Below are positions 27,856 through 36,287 of a stretch of DNA of 64,000 bases, piece by piece (within the stretch, counting starts at the first letter, position 1; each line of letters begins with the position of its first letter). The notes beneath the pieces were generated by a model that did no database searches, was not told the DNA's origin, and worked only from the letters and a program-made list of their open reading frames with translations. The stretch lies in contig JANSYJ010000004.1 of the NCBI GenBank assembly GCA_024742495.1, forward strand, positions 124,001 through 188,000, given 5' to 3'. The position numbers and the translations under genes were made by a program. Origin of the DNA: Bacteroidota bacterium. Its GTDB lineage: Bacteria > Bacteroidota > Bacteroidia > Flavobacteriales > Schleiferiaceae.

Positions 27856-29024
27856 TGCTTGAAGACTTTCTGAGTCCGGTAGGCAGCAGCATTATAGAAT
27901 CATGCGCTAGCGCTAATGAACAGGCTTTTGGTAAGCAGCTTGCCATTCATCGTGAAATAGAAGGCCTTCCTGATTTAGAAGGTATTAAAATTGCCATTGT
28001 GGGCGTAATGGAAGATCGGGGCAGTGATAATCCCGGATCGGCCCATAGCCCGGATCAGGTGCGCAAATACCTTTACAATTTGTACTGGGGCAGCTGGGAT
28101 GCGAAGGTCTGCGATTTAGGTAATATTTATGCCGGTGAGAAATTATCCGACACCATGGCTGCTCTGCGTGAAGTTTGCTTTCACCTGCTAAAAAAGCAAA
28201 TTGTTCCAGTAATCATTGGCGGCACTCAAGACCTTACCTATGGTAATTATCGGGCTTACGATCGTTTAGAGCAAACCGTGAATATGGTGGCCATTGACTC
28301 TCAGTTTGACCTTGGCAAGCAGGAAGAAAAACTTAGCCATCGCTCCTATCTCAGTCATGTAATTCTTCAAAAGCCTTATATCCTTTATAACTATAGCAAT
28401 ATTGGCTATCAAAGCTATTTCGTTAATCAAGATGAAATTGATTTAATGGAGCGCATGTACTTTGATATACAGCGCTTGGGGAATTTACGCAACAAGATCA
28501 GCGAAAGCGAACCCATCTTGCGTGATGCCGATATTGTAAGCTTTGATATTTCTGCCTTGCGCCAAAGTGATGCCCCTGGGAACACCTTCCACAGTCCAAA
28601 TGGTTTTAGCGGAGAGGAAGCTTGCGCTCTTGCTCGTTACAGTGGAATTAGTGATAAAGTGAGCTCTTTCGGCATTTATGAATGTAATGCCATTGCCGAC
28701 AAAGAAGGACGCACCGCACACCTCCTCGCGCAGATGATTTGGTACTTTTTAGAAGGCTTTAATCTCCGAAAAGGCGATTATCCCTTCGCAAATAAGAGCG
28801 ATTATCAACGATTTACGGTACTTATTAACGATGGGGAGCACGAATTAATCTTCTACAAAAGTCCTCTTAGTGGTCGCTGGTGGATAGAGGTTCCAGTGCG
28901 TGAAACCAGCGGGTTTAGCTCCGATCGACACAAGTTAATCCCCTGTTCTTATGAGGATTACAAAGAGGCCATGCAAAACGAAGTTCCCGACAGATGGTGG
29001 CGTGCAATGCAGAAGTCGCTCTGA
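27855..29024 (+). CDS. Arginase/formimidoylglutamase-fold protein with altered metal site
   Basis: The 389 residues have the ureohydrolase fold, but the Mn-ligand motifs are changed. GGGHD is GGTQD (122-126), DAHxD is DSQFD (148-152), and the third motif reads SFDISALRQSDAPG (229-242) where SxDxDxxDP is expected. Both histidine ligands are replaced by Gln and one Asp by Ser, so a normal binuclear Mn centre is unlikely. In databases such proteins are often named formimidoylglutamase; the sequence does not support that activity. It is translationally coupled to topA and precedes the gliding/T9SS genes, an order I recall from other Bacteroidota. Function unknown. Confidence 0.8.
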   Translation: MLEDFLSPVGSSIIESCASANEQAFGKQLAIHREIEGLPDLEGIKIAIVGVMEDRGSDNPGSAHSPDQVRKYLYNLYWGSWDAKVCDLGNIYAGEKLSDTMAALREVCFHLLKKQIVPVIIGGTQDLTYGNYRAYDRLEQTVNMVAIDSQFDLGKQEEKLSHRSYLSHVILQKPYILYNYSNIGYQSYFVNQDEIDLMERMYFDIQRLGNLRNKISESEPILRDADIVSFDISALRQSDAPGNTFHSPNGFSGEEACALARYSGISDKVSSFGIYECNAIADKEGRTAHLLAQMIWYFLEGFNLRKGDYPFANKSDYQRFTVLINDGEHELIFYKSPLSGRWWIEVPVRETSGFSSDRHKLIPCSYEDYKEAMQNEVPDRWWRAMQKSL

Positions 29025-29095
29025 CCTTTTTGTGCTTTATTAACAAAAAGACCTTAAAAATTAAGGATCGCTTAAGGCATATTTATCCAAAGCTT

Positions 29096-29103
29096 TATAT
29101 TTG
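29096..29103 (+). promoter_or_regulatory. -7 element (TATATTTG) before the porP-gldKLMN genes
   Basis: TATATTTG matches TAnnTTTG and ends 45 bases before the ATG at 29149. No clear TTG is found 19 bases upstream. It would drive the porP-like gene and possibly gldK-gldN. Confidence 0.5.
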
Positions 29104-29148
29104 GGAATTCAACAAGGACTTGTCAACAATTAATACTAACCCGATTTG

Positions 29149-30102
29149 ATGAAGAAATTTTCCCTCATCATTGTACTCCTTTTGCCATTCTTGGGTATCG
29201 CCCAGCAGGATGTGCAATTTAGCCAGTACATGTTCAATCGAATTTATTATAATCCTGGCGCTGCTGGCTCAGGAAGTGCCATTTGCATTAGTGGCTTGCA
29301 TCGCAGCCAGTGGGTTGGTTTCGAAGGGGCTCCTGTAACTCAAAACGTCAATGTAAATGTGCCTATAAAGGCTTTGCATGGTGGACTGGGTTTAAGCATT
29401 GTAAATGATCAAATCGGTTTCTTTAATAACATCTCCGCACGCCTTATGTACGGCTACCAGTTTCAGCTTGCCTCTGGAACATTGGGAATTGGAGCTGGCG
29501 CAACCTTCTTAAACAATCAAGTAAATGGTACGGCTTGGATACCGGCCGACTACAATACTGCAATGGGTGGTCAGGATGTTTTCATTCCCGGCCTCAATGA
29601 AACAGGCTTCCAAGTAGATGCCGTTTTTGGGATACACTATGAAAGTCAAAACCTCTGGGGCGGGCTTTCTACTACCCGTGTAATCGAAAGCTCCACCGAT
29701 ATTGGTAGTAATTTCCAAGGAGCAACTACCTTTATTCGCAATGCCAGACATTATTATTTAATGGGTGGATACAACTTTGCTGTACCGGCAAGTAACTGGG
29801 AATTAAGGCCTAGCACCTTGGTTAAACTCTCTACGGGATCAACCATTTTTGATGTGAATGTATTAGGAGTATATAATAATAAGTTTTGGGGTGGCGTTAC
29901 CTACAGGCTACAGGATGCGGTTGTAGCCATGATTGGTTGGCAGGCCACACCTGATTTAAGACTAGGGTACTCATATGATGTCGCAACATCGGCACTTTCC
30001 ACTAACGGTGGAGGTAGCCACGAGATCATGGCGAATTACTGTTTTAAAATAGAAATTCCCCCACGTCCAAAAGGAAGTTATAAGAACCCAAGATTTTTGT
30101 AA
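29149..30102 (+). CDS. PorP/SprF-family type IX secretion membrane protein
   Basis: A 317-residue outer-membrane protein of the PorP/SprF family. After the signal peptide (KKFSLIIVLLLPFLGIAQ) comes the family hallmark QDVQFSQYMFNRIYYNPGAAGS, followed by GLHRSQWVGFEGAP and a beta-barrel-like series of strands. SprF/PorP proteins help secrete or anchor SprB-like adhesins and bind PorE/GldK partners in T9SS. The ATG at 29149 is preferred to the in-frame TTG one codon earlier. It stands immediately before gldK, the usual place for a PorP copy in T9SS loci. Confidence 0.92.
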   Translation: MKKFSLIIVLLLPFLGIAQQDVQFSQYMFNRIYYNPGAAGSGSAICISGLHRSQWVGFEGAPVTQNVNVNVPIKALHGGLGLSIVNDQIGFFNNISARLMYGYQFQLASGTLGIGAGATFLNNQVNGTAWIPADYNTAMGGQDVFIPGLNETGFQVDAVFGIHYESQNLWGGLSTTRVIESSTDIGSNFQGATTFIRNARHYYLMGGYNFAVPASNWELRPSTLVKLSTGSTIFDVNVLGVYNNKFWGGVTYRLQDAVVAMIGWQATPDLRLGYSYDVATSALSTNGGGSHEIMANYCFKIEIPPRPKGSYKNPRFL

Positions 30103-30159
30103 TATAGCAGGCTCTCTAAAAAAGAGACTGTCGATCAACGGAAAACAACGTCAATAGAC

Positions 30160-31578
30160 ATGAAAAAACTGATTTTCATAACCTTAAGCAGCCTGATTTT
30201 AATTAGCTGCGGTAGCAACGACTACGGAGAACTAGTCGGAGTTCAGGACAGGCCAAGCTGGTATCCTGCTCAGCCCTACGGAATGGTATACATTCCTCAA
30301 GGGTCCTACAACATGGGTAACTCTGATCAAGATGTTCCTTACAGCATGATCTCCCCCACTAAAACAGTATCGGTTCCTTCCTTCTGGATGGATCAAACTG
30401 AGATTACTAATAATGAGTACCGTCAATTTATTCGTTGGGTACGCGATTCAATTGTTCGTTTTCGCTTAGGCGAAGATGGTCTTGTAGAAGGCTACGAGCT
30501 AATTGATGTAGCCAATTTGGAAGATCCAACCTTCTTTGATGAGTATGTTTCTTTGAACTACCCGGATAGTATGCAACGTCGCCTGGACTGGGAGCCCATG
30601 ATTGAATGGTCTACGCCAGATTACCCTAGCGCTGAGTACACGGAGATTATTGAAAGTATTTACCTTCCACCGGAAGAGCAATTTATGGGTGGCCGTATGA
30701 TTGACGCTCGTCAACTTAATTACGCCTACTTCTGGATTAACAAACAAAAGGCCGCTCAAAAGTCGAACCGCGTTATGTATGATCATAATGACGCTGATCA
30801 AGATGGTGAGAAGTTTGGCTACCGTGACTTTATTAAAGGCAATAAAGAGTTTTCTGATCGTAGTTCCTTTTTTGAAGGAGGTGTGATTAATATCTATCCT
30901 GATACATTATGTTGGATTCATGACTTCACTTACAGTTATAATGATCCAATGCACGACAAGTATTTTTGGCATCCAGCCTTTGATGACTACCCTGCAGTAG
31001 GTATCAATTGGTATCAAGCTCGCGCTTTCTGTAACTGGAGAACTAAGTACCGTAATGACTACTTAAAGAAGTCGAATTACTTTACCGAACAAGAATTTAG
31101 ATTACCAACTGAAGCCGAATGGGAATACGCTTCCCGCGGTGGTCAGGAATTAACGACCTATCCTTGGGGTGGTCCTTATGCGCTAAACAGTTCGGGTTGT
31201 TACCTCGGTAACTTCAAGCCTTTACGCGGTAACTTAGTAGCCGATGGTGGTTTCTACCCTGTAAAAGCGACCGCTTATGCGCCTAATGAATTCGATCTTT
31301 ACAATATGGCTGGTAATGTAGCGGAATGGACCAACACTGCTTTTGATGCAGCTAGTTTCTACTATGTTTCTGACATTAGTCCTAACTTCGAATACAATGC
31401 TAGTCCAGATGATGATCCTACCCTAACTCGTAAAGTTACCCGTGGCGGTAGTTGGAAGGACGTAGCTTATTATATGCAGGTAAGTACCCGTGATTATGAA
31501 TATGCTGATACGGCGAAATCTTATGTAGGTTTCCGTACTGTGCAAAGTTTCATGGGCCGCGACCTAGCCGATTTTTAA
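30160..31578 (+). CDS. gldK: Gliding motility / T9SS lipoprotein GldK (PorK)
   Basis: GldK is an outer-membrane lipoprotein that forms, with GldN, the ring of the type IX secretion apparatus. The signal peptide ends in a lipobox (LILISC, Cys17) followed by GSNDYGELVG. The body is a FGE-sulfatase (SUMF1-like) fold with GMVYIPQGSYNMG, MDQTEITNNEYRQFIRWV, then PTEAEWEYASRGGQ, NMAGNVAEWTNTAFD and a closing VTRGGSWKD and YVGFRTV. GldJ has the same fold, but the neighbours gldL-gldM-gldN identify GldK. At 472 residues it is the expected size. Confidence 0.96.
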   Translation: MKKLIFITLSSLILISCGSNDYGELVGVQDRPSWYPAQPYGMVYIPQGSYNMGNSDQDVPYSMISPTKTVSVPSFWMDQTEITNNEYRQFIRWVRDSIVRFRLGEDGLVEGYELIDVANLEDPTFFDEYVSLNYPDSMQRRLDWEPMIEWSTPDYPSAEYTEIIESIYLPPEEQFMGGRMIDARQLNYAYFWINKQKAAQKSNRVMYDHNDADQDGEKFGYRDFIKGNKEFSDRSSFFEGGVINIYPDTLCWIHDFTYSYNDPMHDKYFWHPAFDDYPAVGINWYQARAFCNWRTKYRNDYLKKSNYFTEQEFRLPTEAEWEYASRGGQELTTYPWGGPYALNSSGCYLGNFKPLRGNLVADGGFYPVKATAYAPNEFDLYNMAGNVAEWTNTAFDAASFYYVSDISPNFEYNASPDDDPTLTRKVTRGGSWKDVAYYMQVSTRDYEYADTAKSYVGFRTVQSFMGRDLADF

Positions 31579-31614
31579 TCTCTCTATTCACGTATTTAAT
31601 TTTAAATTTTACCA

Positions 31615-32289
31615 ATGGCGTTAATTGATGTAAACAGCAAGCGATTTAAGAATTTCATGGCCAAGTTATATGGCTGGGGTGCCGCAGTAGTAATTCTCGG
31701 TGCGATGTTTAAAATTCTTCACTTGCCTGGGGCCGATATCATGCTTGTAGTGGGTTTAACTACTGAGGCAGTAATCTTTTTCTTCTCAGCTTTTGAGAAA
31801 CCAGCCGAAGAAATCGATTGGACTTTAGTATATCCTGAATTAGCAGGAATGACTGACGAAGACGAGGCCTATAACAATGCTAACCAAAAAGGTCTTACCG
31901 CTACACAAGAGCTAGACCGTATGCTTGAGGACGCCAAAATTGATGGTGAATTAATCGAAAGCTTAGGTAGTGGTTTACGTCGTTTTGGCGATGCTGCAAA
32001 TAAGTTAACCGAAACTAGTGAAGCTGCCGCTGCCACTGGAGCATATAACGAGCAATTGAGCCTAGCATCTAAGAATATGGAATCATTGAACGCTTTATAC
32101 GCCGTTCAATTAGAAAGCTCTGCTAATCACATGGAAGCACAAAATACTTTAATGGAGAAGCTTAGTTCTTCACTAGATGATTCTGATCGCTTGAGTTCAG
32201 AAGTAAGTAGCTTGGTGGGCAATATGAGCCAGCTCAATGGTGTTTACGGAGGAATGCTTTCCGCCATGAACGTAAACCGCAATAATTAA
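31615..32289 (+). CDS. gldL: Gliding motility / T9SS inner-membrane motor protein GldL (PorL)
   Basis: GldL and GldM form the proton-motive-force-driven rotary motor of T9SS. Two N-terminal membrane helices lie at about residues 16-34 (YGWGAAVVILGAMFKILHLP) and 40-58 (MLVVGLTTEAVIFFFSAF); the motif KILHLPGAD between them is typical, and a Glu in the second helix is the presumed proton-path residue. The remaining 160 residues are a cytoplasmic helical domain. At 224 residues it is normal. It lies 36 bases after gldK and 34 before gldM. Confidence 0.96.
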   Translation: MALIDVNSKRFKNFMAKLYGWGAAVVILGAMFKILHLPGADIMLVVGLTTEAVIFFFSAFEKPAEEIDWTLVYPELAGMTDEDEAYNNANQKGLTATQELDRMLEDAKIDGELIESLGSGLRRFGDAANKLTETSEAAAATGAYNEQLSLASKNMESLNALYAVQLESSANHMEAQNTLMEKLSSSLDDSDRLSSEVSSLVGNMSQLNGVYGGMLSAMNVNRNN

Positions 32290-32323
32290 GAACTAACTGA
32301 GTTTAATCTCTAAAAACTAATTC

Positions 32324-33889
32324 ATGGCTGGAGGAAAACTGTCGCCGCGTCAAAAAATGATTAACATGATGTATCTCGTGTTAACTGCGATGCTGGCCCT
32401 TAATGTTTCCAAAGATATTCTTAAGGCACTTACCAAATTGGATGAGAGCCTTGAGACAACCATCTCAACCGTTGATGCTAAAAACCAAGATGCCTACGAT
32501 ATCCTACAAAGATCGGCAGCTGAAAAGGAATCAGCAAAAGACGAGTATCAAGCTGCCCTTCAAGTAAAAAAGGTAACGAGCGATTTATTCCAATACATCA
32601 GTGCAATGAAAGATACACTTGTAGTTGTATCTGGTGGTTGGGAAGATGAGGAACAAACCATTCCTAAGGCACTTGACGCTAAATCTAAACCACTTAATTA
32701 TCTTGTTGCAGAGCAAGGGCCCCAAAAAGCAACTGAATTGCGTGAGCAAATAGAAGCCTTTAGGAGCAAAATGATTCAGCTTGCGGAAAACGATCCTACC
32801 ATTTCTGCCAACATTTCAAAGGTGTTTAGCACCGAAAAAGAAATGGAAGGTGATAAAGAAGTATCATGGGAGCAAGCCTCTTTTGGAGAATATCCTCTAG
32901 GTGCCATCCTTCCATTCCTTACCGATATTCAAGCGCGTGTGCGTAACTCGGAAGCGGAAGTACTTTCATACCTTCTTGATCGCATTGATGTGGGAACAGT
33001 TAAATTTAACCAGGTTAACGCCATGGTGGTTGCTCCTAGTAGCTATTTAACGCAAGGTGATGTCTATGAAGCTCGTGTTTTCTTAGGTGCCTATGATGAC
33101 TCTCAAGAACCACAAATTGAAATTAAAGATGGCAATGGCAATCCGATTCAAATAGATCGTATTGAGAATGGCCAAGGCTTTATAAAAATTCCTGCAACAG
33201 GAGTTGGTGAAAGAAGTTGGGGTGGTACTATTACTATCAAGCAAACCGATGGTGAAAAGAACTATCCTATTCCAACCACTACTTATACCGTCGCTCCTCC
33301 TTCGGTAGTAATTTCACCTTCTAAGATGAATGTGCTTTACCGTGGAGTTGATAACCCCTTAGAAATTGGTGTTCCCGGTGTAGAGCCAAGCAAGGTTAAG
33401 GTTAGTGGAAGCGGTGTTCGTCAGGTTAAGCCAGGCGAGTATGTTGCAGATGTTACCAATATTAAAGGAACTAAGGAAATTGATATTTCTGTTTCCGTAG
33501 AAGAAACCGATTCTGAAGGAAATGTTAGCACCCGCTCGGTAGGTAAAAAGACCTTCCGTATTAAAGGTCTACCACCTGCGGTAGGAACCATCTACAAAAG
33601 AACGGATGGATTGCTATCTGCTAATGCTGTTGCAAATGCTACAGTAGAGGCTAGCTTCCAAGACTTTGTTTTTGACCTACCTCTAACGGTAACAAAATTT
33701 GAGGTATCCATTCCTGGATTTCCGCCAGAGCGTGTTAATGGTAACAAAATGCCAGCTAGCCTTAAAACGAAAATCCAAAGACTAAAACCCGGCGCAACAG
33801 TAACCATTCGTAATATCCAAGCCAAAGCAGTGGGCAATCCACGTGTAAAGGTGGATCGCGTTGCGAGTATTTCGGTTGACGTAAACTAA
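32324..33889 (+). CDS. gldM: Gliding motility / T9SS motor protein GldM (PorM)
   Basis: GldM is the inner-membrane anchored, periplasm-spanning rotor that links GldL to the GldK/GldN ring. The N-terminal motif MAGGKLSPRQKMINMMYLVLTAMLALNVSKD contains its single membrane helix and matches the family closely. A helical domain and then three beta domains follow (for instance PPSVVISPSKMNVLYRGVDNPLEIGVPGV). At 521 residues it has the usual four-domain size. The gene is the third of gldKLMN. Confidence 0.97.
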   Translation: MAGGKLSPRQKMINMMYLVLTAMLALNVSKDILKALTKLDESLETTISTVDAKNQDAYDILQRSAAEKESAKDEYQAALQVKKVTSDLFQYISAMKDTLVVVSGGWEDEEQTIPKALDAKSKPLNYLVAEQGPQKATELREQIEAFRSKMIQLAENDPTISANISKVFSTEKEMEGDKEVSWEQASFGEYPLGAILPFLTDIQARVRNSEAEVLSYLLDRIDVGTVKFNQVNAMVVAPSSYLTQGDVYEARVFLGAYDDSQEPQIEIKDGNGNPIQIDRIENGQGFIKIPATGVGERSWGGTITIKQTDGEKNYPIPTTTYTVAPPSVVISPSKMNVLYRGVDNPLEIGVPGVEPSKVKVSGSGVRQVKPGEYVADVTNIKGTKEIDISVSVEETDSEGNVSTRSVGKKTFRIKGLPPAVGTIYKRTDGLLSANAVANATVEASFQDFVFDLPLTVTKFEVSIPGFPPERVNGNKMPASLKTKIQRLKPGATVTIRNIQAKAVGNPRVKVDRVASISVDVN

Positions 33890-33901
33890 TAATTCAGATT
33901 G

Positions 33902-34738
33902 ATGAAACGATTGATTCTTTGTCTCGGCTTTATTGGCTTGTTTATCTTGCCAAAGACCACCGATGCTCAGGTAATCAGCCCTTATGATGATGGCGTGATT
34001 CCTGACGATCCCAAGCATTATCACAATAATCAAGTATTCCCTTACCCTTATTTAAGAGAGGCGGATATGATGTGGTCTACGCGCCATTGGGAGCGAATTG
34101 ACCTGAGACAAAAAATGAATTTGCACCTGTACTACCCAGTACAAGCCGTTCCAGATCGTAAAAGTCTTTATGATGTTATCGTTGATGGCATTTTAAATGA
34201 AGGTTCGATCTATGAGGTTTTTGCAGATGATCGTTTCGAAATCCGATTAAGTCCAGAGCAGGTGCGTGGATACGTACAAATGGTAGATACCTTGAGAGAT
34301 CCCGATGATCCTTCGATTATTTTACTGGTAGATACCATTAGCATTACTTCTAAGGATGTGAAGTTCTGGGAGATTAAATCTGATTGGTTCTTTGATAAGC
34401 AACGTGGTGAGATGAAAAACCGCATCATTGGTATCTCTCCTAAAGTGGAGAACCCAAAGACCGGTGATCGTTACAATCTGTTCTGGGTATGGTTTCCCGA
34501 TGCTCGTTATGCCCTTGCTACTCACGTAGCTTTTAATGGCAATAACAACAGTGCTCGCTTAACCTATGACCAAGTATTTCACCTGCGCTTCTTCGACTCG
34601 GTTATCTTTAAAGAAGATAATGTGTATGATCGTCAAATTGAAGAGTATAAACGCTCATCAACTCTCGATCAACTTCTAGAAGCGGAAAAGATCAAAAACA
34701 ATTTGCGTAATCTCGAAGCTGAGCTTTGGGAATACTAA
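33902..34738 (+). CDS. gldN: Gliding motility / T9SS protein GldN (PorN)
   Basis: GldN is the periplasmic partner of GldK in the T9SS ring. The signal peptide (KRLILCLGFIGLFILP) starts at the ATG at 33902; the in-frame TTG one codon earlier is a poorer choice. Family features include DMMWSTRHWERIDLRQKMNLHLYYP, SLYDVIVDGILNEG and the late FWVWFPDARYALATH-like segment. At 278 residues it is the normal length. It begins 12 bases after gldM and ends before a strong terminator, so porP and gldK-gldN probably form one transcript. Confidence 0.95.
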   Translation: MKRLILCLGFIGLFILPKTTDAQVISPYDDGVIPDDPKHYHNNQVFPYPYLREADMMWSTRHWERIDLRQKMNLHLYYPVQAVPDRKSLYDVIVDGILNEGSIYEVFADDRFEIRLSPEQVRGYVQMVDTLRDPDDPSIILLVDTISITSKDVKFWEIKSDWFFDKQRGEMKNRIIGISPKVENPKTGDRYNLFWVWFPDARYALATHVAFNGNNNSARLTYDQVFHLRFFDSVIFKEDNVYDRQIEEYKRSSTLDQLLEAEKIKNNLRNLEAELWEY

Positions 34739-34756
34739 ACGCATATTAAGCATACA

Positions 34757-34786
34757 AAGCCCGACCTTAGTGTCGGGCTTTTTTTT
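34757..34786 (+). terminator. Terminator after gldN
   Basis: AAGCCCGAC (34757-34765) pairs perfectly with GTCGGGCTT (34772-34780), followed by a T run. It lies 18 bases after the gldN stop. Confidence 0.93.
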
Positions 34787-34853
34787 GTCCTTTCAGATTT
34801 CCAATCACCTCCTAATCCCAATATCATTTGGTCGTGCAACAAGAGTTCCTTCT

Positions 34854-34861
34854 TAATTTTG
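34854..34861 (+). promoter_or_regulatory. -7 element (TAATTTTG) four bases before a start codon
   Basis: TAATTTTG fits TAnnTTTG, with a TTTG 23 bases upstream (34827-34830), slightly farther than ideal. It ends 4 bases before the ATG of the FAD oxidoreductase, which predicts an essentially leaderless mRNA. Confidence 0.55.
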
Positions 34862-34865
34862 TTCT

Positions 34866-35879
34866 ATGGAACAAGCTCTAATTATTGTTGGCCAAGGTAT
34901 CGCCGGAAGCATTTTAAGTTTAAGGCTAGAAGAACGAGGTATTCCCTTTAAGCTTTATGATGATCCCTCCCATTCCAAATCCTCGCGAATTGCCGCTGGT
35001 CTTTCTAACCCCGTAGTTTTAAAAAGACAAAAATGGGTGCAAGCGGCTGAGCTGTTCTTGCCTGAAGCACAAAAGGCCTATCCCCTTTGGGCCGGACAAT
35101 TGCAGAAATCATTTTATCACCCCATTAATTTGGAGCACATCTTCCATAATGAAGCCGAGGCTAATGACTGGCTCATAAACTCCGACAAACCACATTTAAA
35201 GAAGCACTTAGGGAAGCATATCAAAGAAGCGCTATCCAATATTATAAGTCCCTACGGGCGGGGTAAACTGGAAGGTGTTTTTTGGGTGGATACGGATTCC
35301 TTCATCAAGGCACGCCGGGAGGACCTATTGAATAAGGGTCTACTAATTAGTAAGACCTGGACGGCAGATTTAATGGATAAGCACCCAAACAGTAGCATAA
35401 TTTACTGTAATGGACATTTGGCCCGCCAAACACACCCAATGTTAGCCAATGCCTTCAGTCCCACCAAAGGTGAAGTTATGATCATAAAAGCGGAAAAATT
35501 ACCCGAAGATCGAATTCTGCATGCCGGTGTCTTCACCTTACCCCTGGGGGATAAGCGATTTAAAATTGGTGCAACCTACAATCATAAAGACCTTAGTGAG
35601 AATACGAGCGAAGATGGACTTAGCTATTTAAAGGCTAAGCTCGAATCATTTTATCAAGGTCCTTATGAAGTTCTGGAACAGTTTGCCGCTGTTCGCCCGA
35701 ATATCAAAGACAGGAAGCCACTGATGGGGCGTTTAAGTGAGCATGAATGGCTATTTAACGGAATGGGATCCCGTGGTGTACTAATGGCGCCCTATTTAAG
35801 CCAGCACTTCTTAAACCATCTACTATCCGGTGATGCACTCCAAGCGCAATGGGATTTAAATCGTTTTACTTCAGCTTAG
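34866..35879 (+). CDS. FAD-dependent oxidoreductase (DAO family)
   Basis: The N terminus holds a dinucleotide-binding loop GQGIAGSILSLRLEERG (residues 8-24) and the following helix, then SRIAAGLSNPVV, the usual second FAD motif of the D-amino-acid oxidase/glycine oxidase-like group. The C-terminal part contains RPNIKDRKPLMG and NGMGSRGVLMAPYLS, again DAO-type. The substrate is not evident. At 337 residues it is a normal single-domain enzyme. It converges with the DUF983 gene (14-base overlap at the ends). Confidence 0.88.
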   Translation: MEQALIIVGQGIAGSILSLRLEERGIPFKLYDDPSHSKSSRIAAGLSNPVVLKRQKWVQAAELFLPEAQKAYPLWAGQLQKSFYHPINLEHIFHNEAEANDWLINSDKPHLKKHLGKHIKEALSNIISPYGRGKLEGVFWVDTDSFIKARREDLLNKGLLISKTWTADLMDKHPNSSIIYCNGHLARQTHPMLANAFSPTKGEVMIIKAEKLPEDRILHAGVFTLPLGDKRFKIGATYNHKDLSENTSEDGLSYLKAKLESFYQGPYEVLEQFAAVRPNIKDRKPLMGRLSEHEWLFNGMGSRGVLMAPYLSQHFLNHLLSGDALQAQWDLNRFTSA

Positions 35880-36264
35880 GACCTCTTTTGCTGGGATTGT
35901 ACTTCACAAAAATATTGAGCCAAGTTATACGCGATAAACGCAAGATAAGCGGAGCTAAAAGGATCACCATTACCGCCAAAGCTCCAACGATTTGTAAAAT
36001 TGTGGGTTCGTAAATCCAGTTCATTATAAGGTAGGTCGCTACAAAAAGCGCCACCGAATAGCCATAACTCACGTACATGGCGCCATAAAAGAACGAAGGC
36101 TCTACTTCAAATCTTAATTCACAATGGGGACAATTCTCATGCATTTCAAACAGCGAACCGAATTTATATGGATTTGCTTCCTTAAAAACATCGCCCTCTT
36201 GGCATCTTGGGCAAGACATGTGCATAATACTGCGCAACTTCGTCCCTTTTGAAAACACTGACAT
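35866..36264 (-). CDS. DUF983 family membrane protein
   Basis: 132 residues with two CxxC pairs near the N terminus (CPRCQEGDVF and CPHCELRF), a probable zinc ribbon, followed by FEVEPSFFYGAMYVSYGYSVALF, the DUF983 signature. Two membrane helices follow (about residues 58-78 and 88-108). Function is unknown for the family. It is transcribed away from the ABC-F gene, with only 23 bases between the two start codons. Confidence 0.88.
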   Translation of the reverse strand: MSVFSKGTKLRSIMHMSCPRCQEGDVFKEANPYKFGSLFEMHENCPHCELRFEVEPSFFYGAMYVSYGYSVALFVATYLIMNWIYEPTILQIVGALAVMVILLAPLILRLSRITWLNIFVKYNPSKRGPKLK

Positions 36265-36275
36265 AATCTAAATTC

Positions 36276-36283
36276 TATTTTTG
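36276..36283 (+). promoter_or_regulatory. -7 element (TATTTTTG) four bases before the ABC-F start
   Basis: TATTTTTG fits TAnnTTTG and ends 4 bases before the ATG at 36288. Together with the tiny 23-base divergent gap this predicts a leaderless mRNA; the -33 region lies inside the DUF983 coding start. Confidence 0.6.
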
Positions 36284-36287
36284 CCCC

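Noticed and set aside
29026-29050. CTTTTTGT / ACAAAAAG hairpin after the arginase-like gene as a terminator
   Set aside because: The stem is AT-rich and no T run follows on either strand, so it is too weak to call.
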